Of a DNA stretch of 64,000 nt, positions 45,641 to 54,268 are shown one piece after another. A model generated the notes under the pieces. It did no database searches. It saw only the letters and a program-made list of their open reading frames with translations, and had not been told where the DNA came from. The DNA is from CAVRTM01 sp963696105 (lineage in GTDB: Bacteria > Actinomycetota > Actinomycetes > Actinomycetales > Dermatophilaceae), in NCBI GenBank assembly GCA_963696105.1, contig CAVOIP010000005.1, forward strand, positions 62,001 through 126,000, written 5' to 3'. Position 1 is the stretch's first letter. The number at the start of each line of letters is the position of its first letter. The translations under genes were made by a program, and so were the position numbers.

Positions 45641-46106
45641 GACGTCTGTGGGTGCGACGGGTCCTCTGGGCCGTCGGGGTGTGGGTCGGATTCTGTGTGG
45701 TCACCACGCTCGCCCGGATGGGGCCACGGCCCCTGCTGCTTCTGGGGGCCTTCGCGGCTGCGGCCATGCTGTGCTGGCTGGCCCTCGACCTGGCTTACCC
45801 GGTGGAGAAGGCGTGGTGGGAGCCTGCGGCGGTTCCCTGGAAACGGGTCCGTGGCCAGGACCGGCGGCTCGCCGTCCTGCGCAGCCGGCTGCAGACGGGG
45901 CGCGATCGCGACGCCTCCCTTCGGCCGCTGCTGATCGGGCTGATCGAGCAGCGGTTGCGCTCCCGGGGCCTTCGCCTCGACACCGATGACGAGGCCGCGC
46001 GGGCGGCGCTCGGCGAGGCGCTCACCAACTTCGTAGACCACCCCCCGGCAAAGCGCGCGTACGACCCCGCTCCCCTGTCCGACCTCCTCACCCGAATCGA
46101 GTCCCT

Positions 46107-46110
<4 letters not shown>
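45637..46110 (+). CDS. Small membrane protein in the moxR operon, unknown
   Basis: A 157-residue protein with two transmembrane segments (VLWAVGVWVGFCVVTTLARM and LLLLGAFAAAAMLCWLALDL) and a basic cytoplasmic domain with long helices (LAVLRSRLQTGRDRDASLRP, EQRLRSRGLRLDTDDEAARA). GTG start overlapping the DUF4129 stop; its own stop overlaps moxR. This position is often occupied by small unnamed membrane proteins in actinobacterial moxR operons. No named family recognised. Confidence 0.7.
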
Positions 46111-47093
<983 letters not shown>

Positions 47094-47097
47094 GCTC

Positions 47098-48525
47098 GTG
47101 CCACCGACCGGCAGCGACGTGCCGTGGCACCCGACGGCCGCCCACGTGCGCGCGGCCCTGGGCGGCACCGCCTTGGCGCTGATGGCCGTCCTGCTGCAGC
47201 GCCCCGACCTGCTGGTGCTCTCGGCCCCGCTGCTCGTCGTGGCGCTCTGGTCCGCGGTGACCCGCCCCCACGCGTCCCTGAGCGCCGAGGCGCGGCTGCG
47301 GCAGGGCACGCTGCGCGAGGACGAGGCGACGACGTGGCAGGTCCGCGTCGGGCTCGCCCAGCGCACCGAGCAGGTGGTCTGCGTCGCCGGTCCGTCACCG
47401 TACGTCGCGCTGCACCCCGCCTCCGGCGTGCAGGTGCAGGGCGTGCAGGTGCAGGGCGTGCAGATGCAGGGCGGGGACGAGGACCCACCGCACGCGGACC
47501 GACCTCACCCGGACACGTCGTACGCGCCCACACCCGAGGACGCCACCGCCGGGACGGAGACCGCCGAGAGCCCGCGGACCGCCGTCGCCGAGGTCGTCGT
47601 CCAGTCCCGCCGATGGGGGCGTCGCGCGGTCGCCCCCGGTCTCGTCGCGGGCGGCAGCAGCTGGGGCGCCTTCCGATGGGGGCCGGTGGAGCTCGCCCCG
47701 CTGACGCTCACCACCCTGCCGCTACCGGCGACCTTCGACGCCGCCGCGCCGGCACCACACCCGTTCGGCCTCGTCGGCCTCAACCGGTCCAGCCGCCCGG
47801 GCGACGGAAGCGAGTTCGCCGGGATCCGCCCCTTCCGGGCCGGTGACCGGCTGCGCCGGCTGCACTGGCCGCGGTCACTGCGCACCGGCGAGCTGCACGT
47901 CACCTCGACCTTTGCCGACCAGGACAGCCTCGTGGTCCTCGTGGTCGATGCGCTGAGCGACGTCGGCCGCAGCGAGGGCGTGGCCGGCGCCGCGAGCAGC
48001 CTGGACACCACTGTCCGGGCCGCCGGCGCGGTGGCGGAGCACCACCTGCGCCGCGGGGACCGGGTCGGTGTGCAGGTCGTCGGCACCACGGGCGTGACCC
48101 GGGTCCCGCCGTCGACCGGCCGGAACGCGCTGCGCCGGGTGCTGGACACCCTCGCGCTGATCGAGGTCGGCACCGACCCGCGTCCGCCGGAGGCCAGGCT
48201 ACGCCTGGGCCTGGGGGCCGACGCGATGGTGGTCATGCTGTCGCCGCTGGTGTCACCGGTGGCCCTTCAGCAGGCGGTCGTCCTCGCCCGGCACGGGCTC
48301 ACCGTCGTGGTCATCGACACGCTGCCCACCGACCTCCACACGAGCGAGGAGGACGTGCTCACCAGGCTGGCGTGGCGCATCCGGCTGCTGGAGCGGGAGC
48401 ACGAGATGCAGCAGGTGCAGGAGGCCGGCATCCCGGTGGTCGCGTGGCGTGGGCCGGGCAGCCTGGACCAGGTGCTGCGCGACCTCAGCCGCCGGTCGCG
48501 CGCGCCGCGCGTGGTACGCGGATGA
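47098..48525 (+). CDS. DUF58 domain protein (MoxR partner)
   Basis: A 475-residue membrane-anchored protein: hydrophobic N-terminal segments (~21-55), an external beta-rich part with an odd low-complexity insert VQVQGVQVQGVQMQG (~111-125), then the DUF58 motif GSEFAGIRPFRAGDRLRRLH, then WPRSLRTGELHV, and a VWA-like fold (DSLVVLVVDALSDVG with a DxLSD-type site). DUF58 proteins are MoxR clients. The start (GTG 47098) is 4 bases after moxR. Confidence 0.88.
   Translation: MPPTGSDVPWHPTAAHVRAALGGTALALMAVLLQRPDLLVLSAPLLVVALWSAVTRPHASLSAEARLRQGTLREDEATTWQVRVGLAQRTEQVVCVAGPSPYVALHPASGVQVQGVQVQGVQMQGGDEDPPHADRPHPDTSYAPTPEDATAGTETAESPRTAVAEVVVQSRRWGRRAVAPGLVAGGSSWGAFRWGPVELAPLTLTTLPLPATFDAAAPAPHPFGLVGLNRSSRPGDGSEFAGIRPFRAGDRLRRLHWPRSLRTGELHVTSTFADQDSLVVLVVDALSDVGRSEGVAGAASSLDTTVRAAGAVAEHHLRRGDRVGVQVVGTTGVTRVPPSTGRNALRRVLDTLALIEVGTDPRPPEARLRLGLGADAMVVMLSPLVSPVALQQAVVLARHGLTVVVIDTLPTDLHTSEEDVLTRLAWRIRLLEREHEMQQVQEAGIPVVAWRGPGSLDQVLRDLSRRSRAPRVVRG
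47428..47472 (+). repeat. Three 15-bp tandem repeats in the DUF58 gene
   Basis: GTGCAGGTGCAGGGC is repeated at 47428-47442, 47443-47457 and (one change) 47458-47472, encoding VQVQG three times. The repeat is in frame and falls between predicted strands of the extracellular part, in a variable loop. A slippage-prone length polymorphism is plausible. Confidence 0.9.
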
Positions 48526-49061
48526 GCGCCTCGACCCGGGCCGGGCGGGTCGCCGATGAGCTGACCCTCCTCAGCGGCCACCAACGCGTCCTGCGCCTGC
48601 TCGTGGGGTTGGCTCCGCCGGCGGTCCTCGGATGCTCCCTCCTGGCCGGCGCGCCGTTCGCCTGGTGGGTGCTGGTGGTCGTGGTCGCCCTCGGGCTGCT
48701 CTGCCTCGCGGTCCCGGACTCGCACTCGGTGCTGATGACCGTGGCCTTCCTGGCGTGGCGGTGGCTGGCCGACGTCGACGACCCGCGCACGCCGTGGGTG
48801 GTGCCGGCCGCCCTCGCCGTACTCGTCCTGCATACGGCGGCGGCCGCCGCGGCCAGCACCCCTGGCCCCGCGGTGCTCGACCCACTCACCCGGAGACGGT
48901 GGCTGCGGCGTACCGCTGTCGTGGCCCTGGCGACCGTCGGGGTCGGGGGGCTGACCGCGGCGGCGGGAGCGCTGCGGCCGGCGCCCAGCGCGGCCGCGAC
49001 CCTGGCCGCAGTGGTCCTGGTCGCCGCCGTGGCCGGGGTGCTGCGCCGCAGCGGCGGCTGA
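48522..49061 (+). CDS. Membrane protein, last gene of the moxR operon
   Basis: A 179-residue protein with about five hydrophobic segments (APPAVLGCSLLAGAPFAWWV, LVVVVALGLLCLAVPDSH, VVPAALAVLVLHTAAAAAAS, AVVALATVGVGGLTAAAGAL, AATLAAVVLVAAVAGVLR) and no clear motif. The ATG overlaps the DUF58 stop (ATGA). Function unknown; probably part of the MoxR-associated membrane assembly. Confidence 0.7.
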   Translation: MSASTRAGRVADELTLLSGHQRVLRLLVGLAPPAVLGCSLLAGAPFAWWVLVVVVALGLLCLAVPDSHSVLMTVAFLAWRWLADVDDPRTPWVVPAALAVLVLHTAAAAAASTPGPAVLDPLTRRRWLRRTAVVALATVGVGGLTAAAGALRPAPSAAATLAAVVLVAAVAGVLRRSGG

Positions 49062-49083
49062 GCGAGCACCGGCCCCGAACGCG

Positions 49084-49121
49084 GGAGCGGCCGGCTGGGG
49101 TCTCCCCCGGCCGGCCGCTCC
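49084..49121. terminator. Hairpin terminator between the moxR operon and clpX
   Basis: A perfect 12-bp stem GGAGCGGCCGGC/GCCGGCCGCTCC (49084-49095 and 49110-49121) with a 14-base loop, 22 bases after the last moxR-operon gene and 31 before the convergent clpX stop. Confidence 0.75.
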
Positions 49122-49152
49122 AGCGCCGTACAGCTGTCGTCGGACTACTACG

Positions 49153-50436
49153 TCAGGCGGACTCCTTGCGCACGGGGCGCTTGCGGGTCGTCGGTACCTC
49201 GCGGCGCACGATGGTCGGGAGGACGTTGTCCTGGACCACCTCGCGGGTTACTACGACCCGGGCGATGTCCTCGTCGCTGGGCACGTCGAACATCACGGGG
49301 AGCAGGACCTCCTCCATGATCGCGCGCAGCCCGCGGGCACCGGTGCCACGCAGCAGCGCCTGGTCGGCGATGGCGGCGATGGCGTCGTCGGTGAACTCGA
49401 GCTCGACGCCGTCGATGTCGAACATCCGCTTGTACTGCTTGACCAGCGCGTTGCGGGGCTGGGTCAGGATGCGCTCGAGGGCGTCACGGTCCAGCGGCGA
49501 GACGGTCGTGATGACCGGCAGCCGGCCGATGAACTCCGGGATCAGCCCGAACTTCATCAGGTCCTCGGGCATGACGTCGCCGTAGCTCTCGCCCACGTCC
49601 TTGGCCGTGTGGAGCTGGGAGCCGAACCCGAGGCCCTTCTGGCCGGAGCGCGACTCGATCAGCTTCTCGAGGCCGGCGAAGGCACCGCCGACGATGAACA
49701 GCACGTTGGTGGTGTCGATCTGGATGAACTCCTGGTGCGGGTGCTTGCGGCCACCCTGGGGCGGCACGGAGGCCGTCGTCCCCTCCAGGATCTTCAGCAG
49801 CGCCTGCTGGACGCCCTCGCCGGAGACGTCACGGGTGATCGAGGGGTTCTCGCTCTTGCGGGCGATCTTGTCGACCTCGTCGATGTAGATGATGCCCGTC
49901 TCGGCCTTCTTGACGTCGTAGTCAGCGGCCTGGATGAGCTTGAGCAGGATGTTCTCGACGTCCTCGCCGACGTAGCCCGCCTCGGTCAGGGCGGTGGCGT
50001 CGGCGATCGCGAACGGGACGTTGAGCATCCGCGCGAGGGTCTGGGCGAGGTAGGTCTTGCCGCACCCGGTGGGGCCGATCAGCAGGATGTTGGACTTGGC
50101 GATGTCGACCGAGTCGGCGTCCTTCTTGGAGCCGGACTCCCCGGCCTGGATGCGCTTGTAGTGGTTGTAGACCGCCACGGCCAGCGCCCGCTTGGCGGGG
50201 TCCTGGCCGATGACGAACTGCTCGAGGAAGTCGAAGATCTCGCGCGGCTTGGGCAGCTCGTCCAGGCCCAGCTCCGATGTCTCGGCCAGCTCCTCCTCGA
50301 TGATCTCGTTGCACAGGTCGATGCACTCGTCGCAGATGTAGACACCCGGACCGGCAATGAGCTTCTTCACCTGCTTCTGGCTCTTACCGCAGAACGAGCA
50401 CTTCAGCAGGTCGCCACCGTCTCCGATGCGTGCCAC
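49153..50436 (-). CDS. clpX: ATP-dependent Clp protease ATP-binding subunit ClpX
   Basis: A 427-residue AAA+ unfoldase that feeds substrates to ClpP1P2. The N-terminal zinc-binding domain has CSFCGKSQKQVKKLIAGPG and ICDECIDLCNEII. The ATPase has LLIGPTGCGKTYLAQTLARM (Walker A), GIIYIDEVDKIARKSENPS (Walker B), the pore-loop region GYVGED and the IGF-type loop region that docks on ClpP (GQKGLGFGSQL). GTG start at 50436 with GGAAGG upstream. It is separated from clpP2 by 349 bases containing a terminator, so it is probably its own transcription unit. Confidence 0.96.
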   Translation of the reverse strand: MARIGDGGDLLKCSFCGKSQKQVKKLIAGPGVYICDECIDLCNEIIEEELAETSELGLDELPKPREIFDFLEQFVIGQDPAKRALAVAVYNHYKRIQAGESGSKKDADSVDIAKSNILLIGPTGCGKTYLAQTLARMLNVPFAIADATALTEAGYVGEDVENILLKLIQAADYDVKKAETGIIYIDEVDKIARKSENPSITRDVSGEGVQQALLKILEGTTASVPPQGGRKHPHQEFIQIDTTNVLFIVGGAFAGLEKLIESRSGQKGLGFGSQLHTAKDVGESYGDVMPEDLMKFGLIPEFIGRLPVITTVSPLDRDALERILTQPRNALVKQYKRMFDIDGVELEFTDDAIAAIADQALLRGTGARGLRAIMEEVLLPVMFDVPSDEDIARVVVTREVVQDNVLPTIVRREVPTTRKRPVRKESA

Positions 50437-50732
50437 GAGGCGATCCTTCCAGTTGGTCTGCCCGGAGCGGGGAGCTCTCCGAGTCGTTGTGCGTCGGTCA
50501 GGCCGGTGCCGTCCGGAGCCCAGGGCCCCGTTCGTCCGGGTTCGTGCCCACCGCCACGGGGCGTTGTCGGGGCTGTACGGCGTTTCCGGCGCGGGCCCCG
50601 TGCCCCGTGCCAGTCCCGAGACGGTACCGCGGGCCACTGGCGCACACCCTCATTGAACGCCGGTGTCGGCGTCGCGTCACGGGGGTTCCGCCAAGAGCGG
50701 ACAACACGCCGTGGGTCCTGCCGGCCACCGCT

Positions 50733-50777
50733 GCCACGGCCGCCGCGCGCGGTCGTCCCGCCCGCGGCGGCCGTGGC
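50733..50777 (-). terminator. Terminator after clpP2 within the clpX-clpP2 gap
   Basis: The 349-base gap 50,437-50,785 has no gene. Its main feature is this perfect 15-bp hairpin (50733-50747 with 50763-50777, 15-base loop), 9 bases after the clpP2 stop. The rest must hold the clpX promoter, but I cannot pick one hexamer pair with confidence. Confidence 0.75.
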
Positions 50778-50785
50778 GCGCCCGC

Positions 50786-51439
50786 TCAGGAGTCGAGCGA
50801 GCCCTTGCGGCTCAGGAGGACCTCGTCGATCAGGCCGTACTCCTTGGCCGCCTCGGCGGACAGGATCTTGTCGCGCTCGATGTCGTTCTCGACCGTCTCG
50901 ATGGAGCGACCCGTGTGCTTGGCCAGCGTCTCCTCCAGCCAGGTGCGCATGCGCAGCACCTCGTTGGCCTGGATCTCGATGTCACTGGCCTGGCCGTAGT
51001 CACCGCCGGCGAGGGCCGGCTGGTGGATGAGGATCCGCGCGTTCGGAAGGGCGAACCGCTTGCCGGGTGCTCCCGCGCCGAGGAGCACGGCGGCCGCCGA
51101 GGCGGCCTGGCCGATGACGAAGGTCTGCACGTCGGGACGGACGTACTGCATCGTGTCGTAGATCGCCGTCATCGCGGTGAACGAGCCACCCGGTGAGTTG
51201 ATGTACATGAGGATGTCGCGGTCGGGGTCCTGGGACTCCAGCACGATCAGCTGGGCGATGATGTCGTCCGCGGACGCGTCATCGACCTGCACGCCGAGGA
51301 AGATGATGCGGTCCTCGAAGAGCTTGGTGTAGGGGTCGGTCCGCTTCATGCCGTAGGAGGTGCGCTCCTCGAACTGCGGAAGGATGTAGCGGCTGCTCGG
51401 GCCGGGGACCTGCAGGCCGCCATACGGGGTGTTCATCAT
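50786..51439 (-). CDS. clpP2: ATP-dependent Clp protease proteolytic subunit 2
   Basis: A 217-residue serine protease subunit with Ser114 in GQAASAAAVLLGAGA, His139 in RILIHQPALAGGDYGQA and an Asp in the ENDIERDKILS segment. The N-terminus is long (GPSSRYILPQFEERTSYG), as in actinobacterial ClpP2, which forms a mixed tetradecamer with ClpP1. Two adjacent ATGs exist; the second (51436) is at a better distance from GGAG. It lies 33 bases after clpP1 in the same operon. Confidence 0.95.
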   Translation of the reverse strand: MMNTPYGGLQVPGPSSRYILPQFEERTSYGMKRTDPYTKLFEDRIIFLGVQVDDASADDIIAQLIVLESQDPDRDILMYINSPGGSFTAMTAIYDTMQYVRPDVQTFVIGQAASAAAVLLGAGAPGKRFALPNARILIHQPALAGGDYGQASDIEIQANEVLRMRTWLEETLAKHTGRSIETVENDIERDKILSAEAAKEYGLIDEVLLSRKGSLDS

Positions 51440-51472
51440 GGTTCTCCAGATTCAGGCTGGTATGGCGGGTGG

Positions 51473-52093
51473 TCAGGCGCCGGTGCCGGCTCCACCGGGC
51501 GCCTGGCCGGCGCTGGTGTAGACGTGGTCGACGAAGCCGTACTCCTTGGCCTCCTCGGCGGCGAACCAGCGGTCGCGGTCGGAGTCCTTCTCGACCTGCT
51601 CGACGGTCTGCCCGGTGTGCTGGGCGATGAGCTGGGCCATCTGCTTCTTGATGTAGAGCATCTGCTCGGCCTGGATCTTGATGTCGGAGGCGGTGCCACC
51701 GATGCCGCCGGAGGGCTGGTGCATCATCACCCGGGCGTGCGGGGTGGCGTAGCGCTTGCCGGGGGCACCGGCGCTCAGCAGGAACTGGCCCATGCTCGCG
51801 GCCAGACCCATGGCGACCGTCGCGACGTCGTTGGGGACCCACTGCATCGTGTCGAAGATGGCCATGCCGGCCGTCACCGAGCCGCCGGGTGAGTTGATGT
51901 AGAGCCAGATGTCCTTCTCGGGGTCCTCGGCGGCCAGCAGCAGCAGCTGGGCGCAGATCGCGTTGGCGTTGTCGTCACGGACCTCGGAGCCCAGGAAGAT
52001 GATGCGCTCCTTGAGCAACCGGTTGTAGATGTGGTCGTCCAGGCCGCCGAGCGTTCCTTCGCCGGCGGCGACGACCTCGTTGCTGTGGGTCAC
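51473..52093 (-). CDS. clpP1: ATP-dependent Clp protease proteolytic subunit 1
   Basis: A 206-residue ClpP with Ser100 in AMGLAASMGQFLLSAGA, His125 in HARVMMHQPSGGIGG and Asp in KDSDRDRWF. INSPGGSVTAGMAIFDTMQW is the substrate-binding strand region. The GTG at 52093 has GGAG 6 bases upstream. First gene of clpP1P2, following tig in the conserved tig-clpP1-clpP2-clpX order. A palindrome and related 32-bp repeats upstream may control it. Confidence 0.95.
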   Translation of the reverse strand: MTHSNEVVAAGEGTLGGLDDHIYNRLLKERIIFLGSEVRDDNANAICAQLLLLAAEDPEKDIWLYINSPGGSVTAGMAIFDTMQWVPNDVATVAMGLAASMGQFLLSAGAPGKRYATPHARVMMHQPSGGIGGTASDIKIQAEQMLYIKKQMAQLIAQHTGQTVEQVEKDSDRDRWFAAEEAKEYGFVDHVYTSAGQAPGGAGTGA

Positions 52094-52121
52094 CGTGTCT
52101 CCATCTCATCTGTGCGGATCT

Positions 52122-52137
52122 CGGACCTCGCGGTCCG
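52122..52137. promoter_or_regulatory. Palindrome in the clpP1 upstream region
   Basis: CGGACC-TCGC-GGTCCG is a perfect inverted repeat about 30-45 bases before the clpP1 GTG. Its core ACCTCGCGGTCC also occurs, slightly altered, in each of three 32-bp repeats about 100 bases further upstream. Clp genes of actinobacteria are controlled by ClgR, but this sequence does not obviously match the ClgR site as I know it. Confidence 0.5.
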
Positions 52138-52224
52138 TTCGATGACCCTAACGCCCGGCTCGGCGCGGGAAGTCCCTCGATCCGGCCCTGTTCGCCGTGA
52201 GCGCACAAGCCCCTCCGGCCAGCA

Positions 52225-52320
52225 AACCTGGCGGTCCTGCACGGCGCACCGCCACGAACCTGGCGGTCCTGCATGCGCCGCGCCCACGAACCTCGCGGTC
52301 CTGCAGGCGGGTACGACGAA
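52225..52320. repeat. Three tandem 32-bp repeats between tig and clpP1
   Basis: Units start at 52225, 52257 and 52289. Each begins AACCTGGCGGTCCTGCA (third copy with one change) and ends in a less conserved GC-rich half with CACG or ACGA. The 277-base gap 52,094-52,370 otherwise has no gene. The spacing, about three helical turns, would place the cores on one face of the helix. It may be a regulator array or part of a dispersed intergenic repeat. Confidence 0.7.
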
Positions 52321-52370
52321 GCCCGCGCGCCCGGTCCCGGAGGGGACACGGCCGCGCGGGCCTCGAGGAG

Positions 52371-53762
52371 TCAGCGGGGCTGCTCAGGCGTGGTCGGCCG
52401 GTCGTGGCCCTCGTGGTCGTGACCCTCGTGGTCACCGTGGTCGTGACCCTCGTGGTCGTGACCCTCGTGGTCCCCGGACGTGGCGTCCTCGCCGGTGTTC
52501 AGCGCGTTGAGGTCGACCTCGTTGCCGTCGGCGTCGACGACCTTGGCCTTCTCCAGCACCGTCGCAAGCGCCTTGCGGCGGGCGACCTCGGCCACCATCG
52601 CGGGGATCTGGCCACCCTCGTCGACCGCCTTGGCGAAGTCGTTGGGCTCCATGCCGTACTGCGAGGCCGTCATGACGAGGTACTCGATCAGCTCCTGCTG
52701 GCCGACGCTGACCTCCTCCTTCTCGGCGATCGCGTCGAGCAGGAACTGGGCGCGCAGGGCCTTGCGGGTGCTCTCGTCGACCTCGGCGCGGTGCTCGTCG
52801 TCCTCGAGGCGCGACTCGTTCTCGAGGTGGCTCGTGACCTCGGCCTCGACGAGCGCGTCGGGCACGGGGATCTCGGTCGTCTCGAGCAGCTGCTCGAGCA
52901 CCTTGTCGCGGGCCTGGACGCCCTGCTCGAAGCGCTTCGCCTGCTCGGCCTGGGCCTGGATGTCGGCCTGCAGCTCCTCGAAGGTGTCGAACTCCGAGGC
53001 CAGCTGGGCGAAGTCGTCGTCCAGCTCGGGCAGCACGCGCTCCTTGACCGACTGCACGGTCACGGTGACCTCGGCGTCCTGGCCCTCCCGCTCGCCACCG
53101 GCCAGCGGGGCGGTGAAGGTCTTGGTCTCGCCGGTGGACATCCCGACGAGCGCGTCGTCGAGGCCGTCGATCATGTTGCCGGTGCCGATCTCGTAGGAGA
53201 TCCCCTTGACCGAGTCGATCTCCTCGTCGCCGATCTTGGCCTCGAGGTCGATGGAGACGAAGTCGCCGGTCGCGGCGGCGCGCTCGATGCCGGTGAGGGT
53301 GCCGAAACGCTGGCGCAGCGTGGTGAGGCGCTCCTGCGCGTCAGCGGCGGTCGCCTCGCCGTCCACGTTGTCCACCGCGACGGTCAGCCCGTCGTAGTCG
53401 GGCAGCTGCAGCTCGGGGCGCACGTCGACCTCGACGGTGAACTTCAGCTCCTGGCCGTCCTCGGCGGGCACGTCGGTCACGTCGACCTCGGGCTGCCCGA
53501 GCGGGCGCACCTTGTTCTCCTCGACGGCCTGGCCGTAGAAGCGCGGCAGGGCCTCGTTGACGGCCTCCTGCAGCACAGCGCCGCGGCCGACGCGCTGGTC
53601 GATGATCCGCGCGGGGACCTTGCCCTGGCGGAAGCCCGGAACGGAGATCTGCGAGGAGATCGTCTTGTACGCCGCGTCGAGGCTCGGCTTGAGCTCCTCG
53701 AAGGGGACCTCGACGGTCAGCTTGACCCGGGTCGGGTTGAGGGTCTCGAGCGCACTCTTCAC
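52371..53762 (-). CDS. tig: Trigger factor with His-rich C-terminal tail
   Basis: Ribosome-associated chaperone and peptidyl-prolyl isomerase, 463 residues. The N-terminal domain begins VKSALETLNPTRVKLTVEV and contains the ribosome-docking signature SVPGFRQGKVPARIID. The FKBP domain covers ~155-245 (GDFVSIDLEAKIGDEE, YEIGTGNMIDGLDDALVGMS), and a long helical C-domain follows. The last ~32 residues are an unusual tail of GHDHEGHDH-type repeats. GTG 53762 (VKSAL) is chosen over ATG 53780 because the family starts there and GGAG lies 9 bases before it. Confidence 0.93.
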   Translation of the reverse strand: MKSALETLNPTRVKLTVEVPFEELKPSLDAAYKTISSQISVPGFRQGKVPARIIDQRVGRGAVLQEAVNEALPRFYGQAVEENKVRPLGQPEVDVTDVPAEDGQELKFTVEVDVRPELQLPDYDGLTVAVDNVDGEATAADAQERLTTLRQRFGTLTGIERAAATGDFVSIDLEAKIGDEEIDSVKGISYEIGTGNMIDGLDDALVGMSTGETKTFTAPLAGGEREGQDAEVTVTVQSVKERVLPELDDDFAQLASEFDTFEELQADIQAQAEQAKRFEQGVQARDKVLEQLLETTEIPVPDALVEAEVTSHLENESRLEDDEHRAEVDESTRKALRAQFLLDAIAEKEEVSVGQQELIEYLVMTASQYGMEPNDFAKAVDEGGQIPAMVAEVARRKALATVLEKAKVVDADGNEVDLNALNTGEDATSGDHEGHDHEGHDHGDHEGHDHEGHDRPTTPEQPR

Positions 53763-53919
53763 TGCGGGGTACTCCAGCATCGATGGGGGAAGTTCGGGCG
53801 GGTTCTGCGTCCCGGCACGCGCCGAGACCTCCCGAGATGCTATCCGCTCCGCGCCCGCAAGCCGAAACGACGTACGCGCCCGGGGTGAGCGCGCGACGTA
53901 CGGCGGCTAGCGTGGCCGC

Positions 53920-54177
53920 ATGAGCGACGCGCGCGAGGACAACCTGCTGACCACCGACGCCGGTGGGAGCGGCACCGGCGACGCCCTGACCCCCGAGGGA
54001 GCCGGCCGCCGGCCGCAGCGGCACCACGAGGACACCGAGGGTGGGGACGACGGCACGCAGGAGGGCCTGCTGACGGACCCGCAGACGACGGGCGCGGCGC
54101 CGGAGAACACCGACCCGGGCCGCAGCGGCGTCTACGGCCAGTCAGACGACAGCGCCGGCAGCGGACGCGACGCCTGA
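53920..54177 (+). CDS. Small disordered acidic protein, unknown
   Basis: An 85-residue hydrophilic protein (MSDAREDNLLTTDAGGSGTG), rich in Gly, Asp, Thr and Ser and lacking hydrophobic core residues; probably intrinsically disordered. TAGCGT lies exactly 6 bases before the ATG, the pattern seen for many genes here, which supports expression. No family recognised. It precedes a flavoprotein gene by 91 bases and diverges from tig. Confidence 0.55.
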   Translation: MSDAREDNLLTTDAGGSGTGDALTPEGAGRRPQRHHEDTEGGDDGTQEGLLTDPQTTGAAPENTDPGRSGVYGQSDDSAGSGRDA

Positions 54178-54268
54178 GCACGGGGGCGCCGCCTGAGCCG
54201 GGGGCGCCGCCCGTGCCGCGGCCAGGCGGTCGGGTGCGCCGCGCGGCGCGGCGCACTAGCGTCGGGGC

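Noticed and set aside
52225..52320. 32-bp repeats considered as a short CRISPR
   Set aside because: The units are contiguous and partly diverged, with no spacers of constant length and no cas genes.
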